A stretch of DNA of 64,000 bases from Zygaena filipendulae (Eukaryota; Arthropoda; Insecta; Lepidoptera; Zygaenidae), in NCBI GenBank assembly GCA_907165275.2, contig OU015669.1, positions 5,292,501 through 5,356,500 of the forward strand. Direction: 5' to 3'. Positions within the stretch are counted from its first letter, which is position 1, and each line of letters opens with the position of its first letter. Positions 46,723 through 57,656 of this stretch are shown here, piece after piece. The notes under the pieces are model-generated. The model ran no database searches, was not told where the DNA came from, and saw only the letters and a program-made list of their open reading frames with translations. A program made the position numbers and the translations under genes.

Positions 46723-47235
46723 AATTAGAGCTTTTGTATTCTTTAAATCGTATCTAGTTCTCAAAAAGTAAAAAGTCAAATTTTTAAATATAAAAGGAAC
46801 AGATTAAAAATTAAATAATAAATATTAGAAATGAGGTGGGATATCATAACGAATGGCATACGGCCGTCTCGTTACAAATTGCTTATTTTTTTTTGATAAA
46901 TAACTATTTTAACAACCTATATTAAGAAAACAAAAAAGTAGTGTTTTATTTTTACATATAGATGTACAAGAATTAATTAAAAAGAATTATAGGTATTTCA
47001 ATAGTACCTTTGTTAACATCCTATTATTTGTTCTAAAAACTCATAATATTAGGCATGTGTATTGGTCTAAGTAATTACGTATATAAAAGAAAAATATTTT
47101 ACGTATTTACGTAGTAGGTGTCGTCACATTTATTTAGCTCTCTGAAAACTGCGACTGCAAATTTTACAGCAGTCAACGTTCAGTTTGTATGTCGCACCAT
47201 CCACCGTTTATCAGTACAAAGTTAACTCTTTCAAA

Positions 47236-50200
47236 ATGTACTCGTGTTTGTTCGTTATATTATCAATACATGCAATAATATCGAGTTGTGTGACAGTGAA
47301 TCGATATAGTGCTGTGACGGAGAGAATATTTAGTAAGTGCCCAAGTACCTACCCTTCTTTTTCGATTAAAAGAAATCATGCTCGATTGATCGCGTAAATC
47401 GAATCTGAAGTAACTTGTAATATCTAACGCAATGAGATTACCTACAATTTGTTTATGTTTAAATTCAGAATTTCCGTTGTTACCTACTTTATAAGCGGAA
47501 TATGTTTTGGGATTCGCTGTAAATACTTAAAACATAAATGGACACTAGGTATTTGTAAAATAGAAACAGATCCGGAACGGAACTTCCGAAACTTCATTAA
47601 ATTTCTTTTAAGGTTTATGGTTTTGATTAAACTTTAGCTAAATTACTTACCTACTTTTGATTTTAAGATTTTTAAATCACCCTTATAATACATTATCATA
47701 ATATAATCATATTATTGCTTTAATCATATTTAGTATTGCTTTAAAATATCGGGCGACTAAGCTTCGCCTGGCACATTTCAAGTTGTCGTGGGAATTAATA
47801 ACTTCCCGCGGGAAAAGTTGCTTTTATGGGGTGTGAAAGTGTAGGTAGTGTCATTAAATGCTCAAATCATTACATGATATTGCGTTAAAAATAGTGTGAA
47901 CACAGATTTATGCCGCGTATTTAAACGATAACTTTCCCGACATCCGATTTTGATAAAATTATGTTATTCTTGAGCTATCAATCTAGGTACCCGTTTGATC
48001 TGTATGAAAATACGTTCAGTAGTCAGAGATTACCACAACCACAGATAATAGACATTTTTAGGTAGGTATCTACCTACTCGTCTTTTACCGTCCTCTCTAA
48101 ATTTTAGGTAAGTAATCAATGTACCTACCTACAAACACCACAATTCTATTGTTTTTATATTTATATATTATTTTCTTTAAATACTCTAGATTTAAAATAT
48201 TATCTGAAGTTTTGTTGTCCTAAACAGATAAATGGAGGCGTGAATAAAAGAATGAAAGTTAGGTAAAATCTACAAATCAGTCTAACACATGCAATATTAT
48301 CGTTTTGATATTAGTATCAATGTCATTAACTTTCTGTCATAATTATTATATTGCTTCGATTAGAGCAAACGTTTCAACACAGTACATTCACATAGCAAAC
48401 AAAATACGACCGCAACCATAGAAAGGGCAAGTAAGTCACTTTGAGTAAGTTGACTATAGATATGAATATAAAATACATAGTCAAACTTACACATTTGACC
48501 TTCATGTGACAACATATAATTTTTTCGAATTTAGCAGTGGAAGTCACTAGCACCGCGGCATCGCCCTTGCTCAGTGATCTTTACTTTCCTACATATTGTT
48601 ATAAATATAAACAAAACTATAAATACCTACCTATATACCTACATACCTAATAACTGTTTTGTGGTTATCCACACCAACATATGGTTTTTTGTAAGAGTAT
48701 TCACCTTATTATTAGTAAGGTAGTCATGGACCTTTACCAATGATAAAAAGTAGTCTATGACACTCAGGAACACTGTGGCATTCTATTGGTAGGTAAAAGA
48801 ATTTTCAGAATCGGTTCAGTAGATCCAGAGATTACCCCCTACAAGGTCACAAACTCCCGAGCTCACAATTCACAAACTAACAAACTTTAGCTTATAATAT
48901 CTATGTATTAAGTAGGTACAGAAAAATAATATTTCTTTCAAATTGCAACTAATTTACCTACTTACTTACTAGCAATATGAAAATTATCCAAGTAACATTT
49001 TTTTTTATCTGACTTTGGTCTGGTTTTACATTGTTATCAGATAAAAAATATCTTGCAAATGTACACAAAAGGAAGTTTTTATTTGCTCTAAATAGTACAT
49101 GTATCTCAATTTATGTGATAAAATCCTGCTAAAGCTTATTGTAGGTACCTAGGTGATATTTTTTTAAGATAGTTTCGAGTTAAGAGTTCGGTGAAAATAT
49201 TCCAAAAAAAAGGAAACTACATACCTAATCCTACTAATATTATAAATGTGAAATTGTGGATGTTTGAATGTTTGGATGTTTGTTACTCAACACGCAAAAA
49301 CGGCTGAACGGATTTGGATGAAATTTGGCATGCATGTAGCCTTTGACATGGAAAAGAAAACATAGGCTACCTTTTATCCCGGAATTCCCGCGGGATCTCC
49401 GGGATTAACGCGGGTGAAACCGCGGGGCACAGCTAGCATAATATAAGTAGGTACTAGGTATGTTTGTACATGATGGTTAATTATTATATTAATACAGAAT
49501 TCGCTAGTAAAATTAGGTTTTCATTAACTAAGGAAAATCAAATATTAACCATAAATGAGGAAAATACGATATTATAGCCATAACTTCAAAAATGATAAAT
49601 CTATACTAACCTACATATTATATACTTTTGGTTCCGGCTAATCTCTGAAAGGGCTGAAACGATTTTAAAGGAACTTTGACTGGCAGATAGCTGGTGTTAT
49701 AACGAGTAACTTAGGTTATTTTAATTTTAGAAAAAATAGTTCCTGCGGGAATTCCGAAATTCACGCGGGTGAGACCGCGGGGCACAGCTAAAAAATTGGT
49801 AAGTAGGTATGGCATTTATATCTTTGTTTGCTTGTTTGCTGGTACCTACATCAGGAGAACGATCGCCCTATTTTATAATGATAGATATTACCAAAACAAA
49901 ACCAAACGTCACACGTTTAAACGTCAAATTTTAAATTAATATTTTATGCATATTTCGTATCGCGCTGATTATTTGAAAGATAATTAATTAATTATATATT
50001 ATTTTCTAAATAAGAGTTGAACCGTCATCTTTAAAAATAATCAGCGCGATACGAAATATGCTTAAAATATTAATTTAAAATTTGACGTTTAAACGTGTGA
50101 CGTTTGGTTTTGTTTTGGTAATATCTCAGAACAATGACAGTAGCATATTCTTCTGAGGGTAATATCTATCATTATAAAATAGCGCGATCGGCCTCCAGTT

Positions 50201-53047
50201 TACACGATAATCGTGAGTCGGGTCGCTCGCTTCCACTCGCTTCCCTGTTGTGGTTGAAGGGGGCGGGGCTAACAAGCACGTCGTACTCGTGAACGGGTGC
50301 TGGCAGCTGGTAACTGATCGTATCTTGTCTGCTATGGTAATCCTATTACTAATTATTATCTATTAATTACCTATTGGTCGGCTGAAGGACTGGCTTCCTT
50401 TGCTATCTAATAATTTAGAAATAATAATCGGAATAAATTCGGAATCTGGTTCATTAGATATAATTATGTATATGTAGATAATAAAGCCAAGACTAGTATA
50501 GTATCTATTATATTATCTGTGGCCAAGCCAACGATGAGAAATTATCTCTTTCTATACAACTGTGCGTGTGGTGGACTAAGTTCGACTTAAATATTTATAT
50601 CTAATTACTTTATACTAGTTACATAAGAGGTCCTATTCCAAAAGAGAAATAGAGGTAACAGATACCTACGAGTTACGATTTTTTAATTACGATCAGTATT
50701 CGGGCCAGGGTTATTGCCTTTAAGCCCAGAAGTTGGGCTGGTATGCCGATCACGAGATAAAAATTGGTCGATAAAGTGATGCCGCGGGCAAGAGCTAGCA
50801 CCTATTTAGTATTAATAAGAGCAGAAACTGACTGACTGATTGATCAACGCACAGCTGAAACCGCTGGCTAGACTCATGAAATTTTGTACATAATTATATA
50901 TTCCATAAGTGAAGTAAGAAATTTTTTTTTTTAATTTAACCCCTAAGGGGGTGAATATAGGAGTTGCAAACTTTGTATGGAACGATTCCGCGGGAACTTC
51001 GAAATTATCGCGGGTAAAACCGCGCAGGACAGCTAGTATTTTAATAAAAATTATGCACTTGCATCACTTCGAGCTGCATGTTACAACTCCAGTGATATCT
51101 AGCGAACTAGCCGACGCTATAATTGATTCTCGTTAAAACAAATGTAGATTTCTTGAGGTATATTATTACAGACGATGACATAGTTTATCAACAGTAATTT
51201 GAATATTTCTGTTCAATAGGCAAATCAAAAGTAGAATTAGGACCTATTCTAATAAATTGCGGATTGGGCGACATCGTCACCATATCGGCGCCAATAGTGC
51301 ACACCAAGCAGAAAATATATCATCTGACCAACCCGCGAGGCGACACCGTTAATCTGCCAATAAACTACACGCAAGTTGTCGTTAAAAAGAAGAAAAGAAA
51401 AGATGAAGACTACAATAACATCATAATCAAGTATGTGAAGAACGACCCACCGATAATAACACCGGAAAAACCTTACAGAGTGTTCAACGTTAACTATCCA
51501 AAGAACAGACTTTATTCAGGTGAAACCAACGTTTTTAAAGAGACCGAGGACGATATGGCCGTGAATGACTTCATGATTGGTCCACTGGGGGAGGAAGACC
51601 ACGGCAATTGGGGGCTGAATGTCTATTTCAAAGACATCGACGAACAATGGATAGAACTGTTTCAAGTTATAACCATTATTATATCGGGTGAGTGATATTT
51701 TAGAAACTAAGCTACCCACAACCTGTAACAGGCGTCTTAGGCAGCTGCCAAGGTATCCGCAGATCCGTAGCCAGGCGCGGATCCAGCACCTAAAAAAGTT
51801 GTGGGCACGTCCCGCACGGCCATCCGAAAATTAGTTTTGTTTGTATAATTATCACATCTTAACTACTAAACCGTAATGACACTTTTGCAGCTTGAAAGTA
51901 TATATCGCGTTCCAAATTACGCACGGTTCAAACAAAAGTGTACCTAATCTAACTGGCACGCCATTATGGTAGCGCTTGCAGAATACACTAATCGTAAGTT
52001 AGGAAAAAAAATGGAGACTTTACTACGCAAAGCAGCGACACTCTGGTCCCCCACCAACTTCGTGATTCACCATGCTCCGCCACAACGTACAAAATGTTTT
52101 TTGGGAGACAAAATTTTTAAATTATTTTCGGGCATTTATGACAGCTACTACACGGAGTACATATATCTAATATCCACATCCTCCAAGTCTCAATAAATCA
52201 AACCAGGAATACCTACTCTTGGTTTTATAATCCTTACCATGGACCAATTAAAGTTTAATTGGTCCATGATCCTAACTAATATTAGGTGAGTACTATAAAT
52301 ACGAATGTGAGTTTGTTTTTTACACATTTATACTAACCGGTAAAAATTAAACTTCTTGAATTTGACAGACCTAGGGTACCTTTCACCCAGAAAAAATATT
52401 GTTCCTGAGGGATAGAAAGTTGATAAATCTACATTAACGCGAGTTGACCCAAAAATAAGGTATTGGGGTGTTTTGTTTTAATTCCGAATAGCTCTGCATA
52501 TCAGGTACAGTCGTGTGATAAAGTTTTTACATATCAAACAATAAATTACTTAGTTTTGTTTACAGTCTGCGATTATTCATTATAATATTTAGTGCGTTTA
52601 ATCATAAATCGTCGTATTAAACCTAGCTGTCTACTGATAAAAACTAATGCCGTGTTAAGGTTGAACCTATTTCCATACCCATTACGTATTCTTAAAAAAT
52701 AAATCTAGTTGACTTTTAACATTTCGAAACTATTTTGTTTTCCGTTTTCAGAATTCGTACCAATTCATCCTAGAATGCCTAAAGTTAATATCGGAGACAC
52801 ATTGGAGCTCGGGTTCGCTTATCCTGTGAGGGATCTGCAATCTTGCGAGCTGATAGCACCGATGTCGACCTTCGACAGATTCTACGATAGAAGCCGCATC
52901 GACCTCGACAAGAAACTGAATAACTGCGAGTTCATCATCAGAAACATCACCATGCGGGATCAGGGAGTGTGGTCCATAGTAGGCGTGGGAAATATCGTTT
53001 ATAGAGCTGAAACGGTTTTGAGAGTGAACAGTTATAAAAAATCTTGA
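47236..53047 (+). CDS. Secreted two-module Ig-like protein, relative of gene 1
   Basis: Three exons join into 286 residues: 47236-47332, 51220-51687 and 52752-53047. All junctions are phase 1, the same convention as gene 1. Exon 1 gives a signal peptide starting MYSCLFVILSIHAIISSC. Exon 2 (residues about 33-188) encodes a module with LTNPRGD and FMIGPLGEEDHGNWGLNV; it has lost the usual central Cys pair and carries a Lys-rich insert VVVKKKKRKDED. Exon 3 (189-286) encodes CELIAPM and CEFIIRN with DQGVWSIV and ends YKKS and TGA. No transmembrane exon was found before the retrotransposon at 55 kb, so the product is probably secreted. A possible initiator TCAGT lies at 47180-47184. An AATAAA occurs at 53479. 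Function is unknown; the paralogy to gene 1 is inferred from module pattern, phase and adjacency. Confidence 0.7.
47745..48170 (-). repeat. Highly diverged Helitron-like element in intron
   Basis: Starts GGGCGACTAAGCTTCGCC in place of the usual terminus, contains AACTTCCCGCGGGAA, and ends CTAAATTTTAGGTAAGTAATCAATG, which resembles 18145-18699. Confidence 0.4.
48690..48905 (-). repeat. Headless Helitron-like copy in intron
   Basis: Retains GATAAAAAGTAGTCTATGACACTCAGGAACAC, AGATCCAGAGATTACC and CACAATTCACAAACT. Terminus not present. It matches 54735-54930. Confidence 0.5.
49229..49436 (+). mobile_element. Short Helitron, best-preserved copy
   Basis: 208 bp from TCCTACTAATATTATAAATG to GCGGGTGAAACCGCGGGGCA CAGCTAG. 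The CGCGG/CCGCG stem with a GTGAAA loop lies just before the terminal CTAG, as expected for Helitrons. The following base is C rather than T. Confidence 0.8.
49600..49790 (+). mobile_element. Helitron-like, AACTTAGGTTA subfamily
   Basis: Starts TCTATACTAACC after an A, contains GAGTAACTTAGGTTATTTT, and ends GAGACCGCGGGGCACAGCTA with the last G mutated. Confidence 0.65.
49860..50190. mobile_element. 331-bp fold-back MITE with about 125-bp arms
   Basis: CTATTTTATAATGATAGATATTACC on the left is the complement of the right end, and pairing continues through ACGTCACACGTTTAAACGTC and GCATATTTCGTATCGCGCTG to a spacer at about 49983-50029. The right arm is interrupted by a 33-bp micro-element at 50125-50157 that the left arm lacks. 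The element lies in intron 1 of Ig-like gene 2. Confidence 0.8.
50125..50157. repeat. 33-bp micro-element inserted in a MITE arm
   Basis: Starts CTCAGAACAATG and ends TATTCTTCTGAG. GGTAATAT flanks it on both sides (50117-50124, 50158-50165). The uninterrupted left arm at about 49882-49898 shows the empty site with one GGTAATAT equivalent. Confidence 0.8.
50818..51036 (+). mobile_element. Short Helitron, CCCCTAAGGGG subfamily
   Basis: Contains GATCAACGCACAGCTGAAACCG and ACCCCTAAGGGGGTG and ends CGCGCAGGACAGCTAG before a T. Sister of 2244-2454; the left boundary is approximate. Confidence 0.65.
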
Positions 53048-53289
53048 CCTCATCAAATATTTGGACATTTTATTTCTATTAGGTATATTAGCCACTAGCT
53101 GCATCCCGCGGTGAACGGTTGAGTAGTTAAGACTTAAGGTGTAACAAACTCACATTCAGATGAACTTAATATTATATATTAAGTATAGTAATTAAGTATC
53201 CCTGTTTGAATTACTTAATCCTATCCTAACCAATATTATAAATGCGAAAATGTAAGTTTGTTCGTTTGTTACGCTTCACACCTTTAACC

Positions 53290-53475
53290 ACTAAATCGAG
53301 GTCCTAAGCTAAGCAGACTGCAGAGCTGGAACTTTGGGCACCGGAAAACTCCTAGACACTGGGTAAACACAAATATTCAATCACAATAATATGTTTACCC
53401 TGGCACGGAAAACAACTCGTGGCATCTGGCATAAAAGTCGGGCTCGCTAACCACTACACCTGAACCTACGGTGCT
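53290..53475 (-). repeat. Probable tRNA-derived SINE
   Basis: On the minus strand the sequence starts GGTTCAGGTGTAGTGGTTAGC, which matches a tRNA A-box region. The remainder is unclear and the tail is not delimited. Confidence 0.45.
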
Positions 53476-53489
53476 GTCAATAAAATAAG

Positions 53490-54730
53490 ACTTTACTAGA
53501 TAGTATGTCGTGGTGTACCTTCAATAAGTTAAAACCACGATTACCTTCTATGCCGATAGGGAGAAGCATCGAAGTGATCAATAAAATTAAACAAGGCGAT
53601 CAATTAAACATCAAGTTTATTCAATAAGTTTTATTGTACGTAACTTTACATATAACAAAAGTTCAGTTGAAATTTTTACGTAGCCAGTTGTGCTGGGTGT
53701 CTCGCAGGTCTTGGGAGACAGCATCGAAATACAGATTACGATAACTATAGCCACGCGACGCGACACGTAGTGCCTAATCAGTACCTACCTAATCGAACAG
53801 ACAAAATCGAAAAGGTGACCGATTGTATAAATAGATTAAGCTCAATCCGATTATTGAATTGAGGCTTATATATAACTTTGTAATGATTAACTCGTATAAA
53901 GTATAGAGTTTGGTCTGTCCAAAGAATACATAAATTAAAGGCTAAATCGATGGTAACCGATCGAGCTCATAATCGATTGAACGGTTATTTATAAGTAGAA
54001 ACGTTAGTTTGCTTCGCCTTGTTATAAAACTCTTGTCCTAGAGCAGATCGATATCTCAGAGGTCAATGACGTGACGTGACTCTGGGGATGAATTACCTAC
54101 GTGCCGGAATAAAAATAAAGCAATTAATCTTTCAAATAATAATTTCAACGACTTCCTGGAAATGTTAAATAGAACGCGCATTTCGTAAGGAATTATTATT
54201 TTCGTTTTATTTGAATCTTTATATGCGACATTGTCTCCAAGTTCTGGGAACACATACTCGTGGTTTAGCTACATTACAAAGTGTTAGCTAGTACAAACAG
54301 TATTATATTATCTGCGGTGTTAGGTTAAACGAGGAACTTAATAAAGGAGGGTGTTCATTCTAATTTCGTCTCAAATATCTATAAAACATAGTATACTGTA
54401 ATGCATAAATACATTATTTATGAAAACTGAGCGCGCAAGAAACCAACGCCGGTGAACCATATCTAAAGGTCATTCACCCACATATTTAGGTTTTCTCAGT
54501 GTTTTGTTTTGTATATTTTTATAAGTTACATTTATGTCAACCAAAATTATCAATATCTTACGTGTAAACTAACATGGTGTAGGTATATACAAACCTTACA
54601 TGTAAAATATACATCTATATCTATACATTTAAATAAAATTAAAGTGTAGGTATGTTTGTAATTCAAAATTAACAGCTTTTTACTAAATGCATATAAAAGT
54701 ATACTTTACGGTACTTCCATGAAAATTATA
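53490..54730. other. Non-coding, nothing recognised
   Basis: No exon consistent with a continuation of Ig-like gene 2 (phase 1, Cys-P-G module or hydrophobic segment) was found. Confidence 0.45.
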
Positions 54731-54734
54731 AAAT

Positions 54735-54930
54735 AACTGGCTGTTCCACCGCGGTTTCACCTGCAGTAATTTCGTAGTTCCCGCGGGAATTCCAGAATAA
54801 GAAGTACACTATGACACTCAGGAACACTGTAGCATTCTATATTAGTAAAAGAATTTTTACGATTCAGTAGATCCAGAGATTATCACCTACAACCTCACAA
54901 ACTCACAAACTTTACCTCAATATTATGTAA
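54735..54930 (-). mobile_element. Helitron-like, AGATCCAGAGATTATC subfamily
   Basis: Starts CTGGCTGTTCCACCGCGG (mutated CTAG), contains CTATGACACTCAGGAACAC and ends ACTTTACCTCAATATTATG. Confidence 0.6.
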
Positions 54931-55030
54931 GAGAAGTAAGATAAGCTGCAAATATTTACAGGGTTGAAAGTATACACCGTTATAAACATGTTTATAAAAT
55001 TAAAAAAAATCTTTTTCAAACAAAATAAAT

Positions 55031-57133
55031 AAATTCTTAAGCACTGTTGGCATCGGGAAACAAAAACAGGATACTTGTGCGCTAAATGTGGATGTCGAAG
55101 CATTAAATCGTCACTTTTGCAATAGTTGTGATTTCGACGCTGCCACCAAAGCGAGTACCATCTCTCACTATTCAAACTCTCCACCTTGTTCACATGATTC
55201 TTTTTCTTTCTCTCCTGTATCGGAATATGATGTTAAGAGGAATATTGAATCTATTTGTTCTAATGCTGTTGGTAGCGACGACATTGGTAGGACTATGATC
55301 ATCCTGCTTCTTGACATCCTGCTCCCTGTTATCACTCATATTGTTAATCTTTCTCTAGCTTCTTCCTGTTTTCCTGATGCCTGGAAGCAGGCCACCGTGA
55401 TCCCTATACCTAAGATCAAGGATCCATCTTCATTTTCACACTATCGACCGATCTCTATTCTTCCCTTCCTGTCCAAAGTTCTTGAGCGCCTTGTTCACTA
55501 TCAACTCTCTACGTTTCTTTCTCAGAATAACCTTATGAATGAGTTCCAGTCCGGATTCCGCCCTGGGTATAGTACTGCTACTGCCCTTATAAAAGTTACT
55601 GATGACATTCGCCTGGGGATGGAAGAGCAGAAGGTAACTGTACTTACTCTTCTTGACTTCAGCAACGCATTCAACACAGTTGACGTTGACGTCCTGCTAT
55701 CCTTAATGGGAGCCCTCAATGTATCCTCTCCCGCCTTACTTTGGTTCCGTAGCTACCTGGATGGGCGCCAGCAGCGGGTCAAAATTGACGATAAATGTTC
55801 CAACCTGTGTAGTACTACTGCTGGCGTCCCTCAAGGCGGAGTCCTCTCTCCCCTGTTGTTCTCCATCTTCATCAATCCCATTACTTCCACTCTCTCCTCC
55901 AAATTTCATCTTTATGCGGATGATCTTCAGCTGTATATGCAGGAGACGATCAACAACATCGCGCACGCTGTAGATGCAATGAATGAGGATCTGCATAAGA
56001 TTGCATCGTGGTCGGCGGCTCATGGTCTTACAGTGAATCCAAAAAAGTCCCAAGCAATCATCATAGGTAGCCCCCGCCAAATTGCAGCTATTGATCGTTC
56101 TTCTATTCTTCCTATTACTTTTCAGGGTGTTCCTATACCTTATTGCGAGTTCGTTAAAAATCTTGGCGTATATTTTGATCGCACCTTCTCGTGGTCCCGC
56201 CAAATCGGTGAAGTAAGCAGGAAACTGTTTGCCTCATTGAGCTATTTAAGGCGGCTACGCAACTTTCTTCCCATCTCTACCAAAATTACCATTGCCCAAT
56301 CCTTACTTTTGCCCATCCTTGATTATGCCGACGTCTGTTACACCAACATCACTGTCGAACAGCTGGACAAACTCGAACGGTTGCAGAATGTGTGTATCCG
56401 CTTCATATATGGATTGCGTAAGTTTGACCATGTTTCTGAATACAGGGTTAGGCTTGGCTGGCTCCCGATCCGATTGAGGCGCAATGTGCATATCCTGCAT
56501 ACAGTATATAAGGTACTACATGATCCCATGGCCCCTACCTACCTTAAAGAACAATTTAAGTTCTGCTCCGACTGTAGTGGCCGTGCTCCTCGTTCCTCTA
56601 CTTTTAAACTGATTGCTGTCCCTTTCCATAAATCACGGTTTTTCGAAAAATCCTTCACTGTCGAAAGTATACGCCTGTGGAACTCCCTCCCCGACTCGCT
56701 CAGACAGAAAGAGTCATTGGGCTCTTTTAAAGCTGCACTTCAAAGGCACTATTTAACTCAATTATGATTAATGTATGTAGTGTAAAATATCATTTTATTT
56801 TTATTTTTATATGTGTTATTTTTATATTATATCACCTATTGCTACGTGTATGTATGTATGGCATATGTATGTATGTGTATAAAGTTGTATTATATTTAGG
56901 ATATCTAAGTATTAGCGTTGTATTATCCTTATATAGTATATAGCTAGGTATTACGTTGTGCACCCAGCACCCGCTTCTAGTTTGTATTTGCAGCTCTCTA
57001 TCACCTTAAGGTTGCCTTGAAAAGATTGCCTCTAGCAATAAGGCCGCCTTTTGCTCTGTATTTACTTTTTATGTGTCTTAGTTTTTATTTTCTCTTCTGG
57101 GGCAATAAAGCATATTTGATTTGATTTGATTTG
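55031..57133 (+). mobile_element. 5'-truncated CR1/L2-like non-LTR retrotransposon
   Basis: The body begins within the linker between endonuclease and reverse transcriptase and ends with a short (TTTGA)n run at about 57115-57133 after GGGGCAATAAAG. AAAATAAAT occurs at 55022-55030 and again at 57134-57142 and could be the target-site duplication, although it is low complexity. The endonuclease domain and 5' UTR are missing, as expected for aborted reverse transcription. Confidence 0.8.
55088..56767 (+). CDS. Reverse transcriptase, ORF2 fragment of the retrotransposon
   Basis: About 559 residues, open to the stop TGA; the frame is also open upstream to the element's 5' break near 55031, so no genuine start codon is expected and the first codon here is GTG. 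Reverse-transcriptase landmarks appear in order: IPIPKIKDPSSFSHYRPIS, NEFQSGFRPGYST, LLDFSNAFNTVD, TAGVPQGGVLSPLLF, the catalytic YADD at residues 276-279, LGVYFD, and a C-terminal region with LGWLPIRLRR and LWNSLPDSLR. These fit the CR1/L2/Rex1 side of the non-LTR elements. No frameshift or stop is seen, so the insertion may be recent. The protein would lack endonuclease and could not mobilise the element by itself. Confidence 0.88.
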   Translation: MDVEALNRHFCNSCDFDAATKASTISHYSNSPPCSHDSFSFSPVSEYDVKRNIESICSNAVGSDDIGRTMIILLLDILLPVITHIVNLSLASSCFPDAWKQATVIPIPKIKDPSSFSHYRPISILPFLSKVLERLVHYQLSTFLSQNNLMNEFQSGFRPGYSTATALIKVTDDIRLGMEEQKVTVLTLLDFSNAFNTVDVDVLLSLMGALNVSSPALLWFRSYLDGRQQRVKIDDKCSNLCSTTAGVPQGGVLSPLLFSIFINPITSTLSSKFHLYADDLQLYMQETINNIAHAVDAMNEDLHKIASWSAAHGLTVNPKKSQAIIIGSPRQIAAIDRSSILPITFQGVPIPYCEFVKNLGVYFDRTFSWSRQIGEVSRKLFASLSYLRRLRNFLPISTKITIAQSLLLPILDYADVCYTNITVEQLDKLERLQNVCIRFIYGLRKFDHVSEYRVRLGWLPIRLRRNVHILHTVYKVLHDPMAPTYLKEQFKFCSDCSGRAPRSSTFKLIAVPFHKSRFFEKSFTVESIRLWNSLPDSLRQKESLGSFKAALQRHYLTQL

Positions 57134-57361
57134 AAAATAAATCAATCAAAAAGAAAACAACCTGTGAAGGCGCTCGGCGCTCAATTGCTTTACACACACA
57201 TCACCGCGCGCCGGTATCCTGAGATCAATGACCTCGATCGAGCTGACCAGCCATCAGCATCACATCGCTCGCTGTGTGCGTGGCGCGTGCCTTGTATACT
57301 TAATAGTGAGCTCCATGTATTGTGTACCTCGTCAATGTAGTTGTTATATTTTTTCAATGAA

Positions 57362-57367
57362 TTTATT
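57362..57367 (-). terminator. Possible LEO1 polyadenylation signal
   Basis: TTTATT on the plus strand (AATAAA on the minus strand), about 290 bp past the LEO1 stop codon. Other weak candidates cannot be excluded. Confidence 0.35.
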
Positions 57368-57656
57368 ATCCTTATTTTCTGAAAAAACTGCTGAACTTAT
57401 ATTATTTTTTCGCTTATTCTATTTGTTATAACATATACTTTCAGCCCTGTAAATATTTGCAGTTAATTTTGCCACATCTCATATAATATTATTATAGATA
57501 AATATTATAAAAAACCTAAATCTAGTGTGCCACCGACAGCGGAGCAGGACTCCAGCTACCGGTGGTTAAGGTCACAGAGACAGGAACCTCCGTACACTTA
57601 TTATAATTATTAATATATTTTTATGGGTTTTTAATGTCCTAAATAAAACACTATAA

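Noticed and set aside
51966..52196. 76-codon plus-strand frame in intron 2 of Ig-like gene 2
   Set aside because: No module signature, no in-phase splice sites and not similar to the neighbouring exons.
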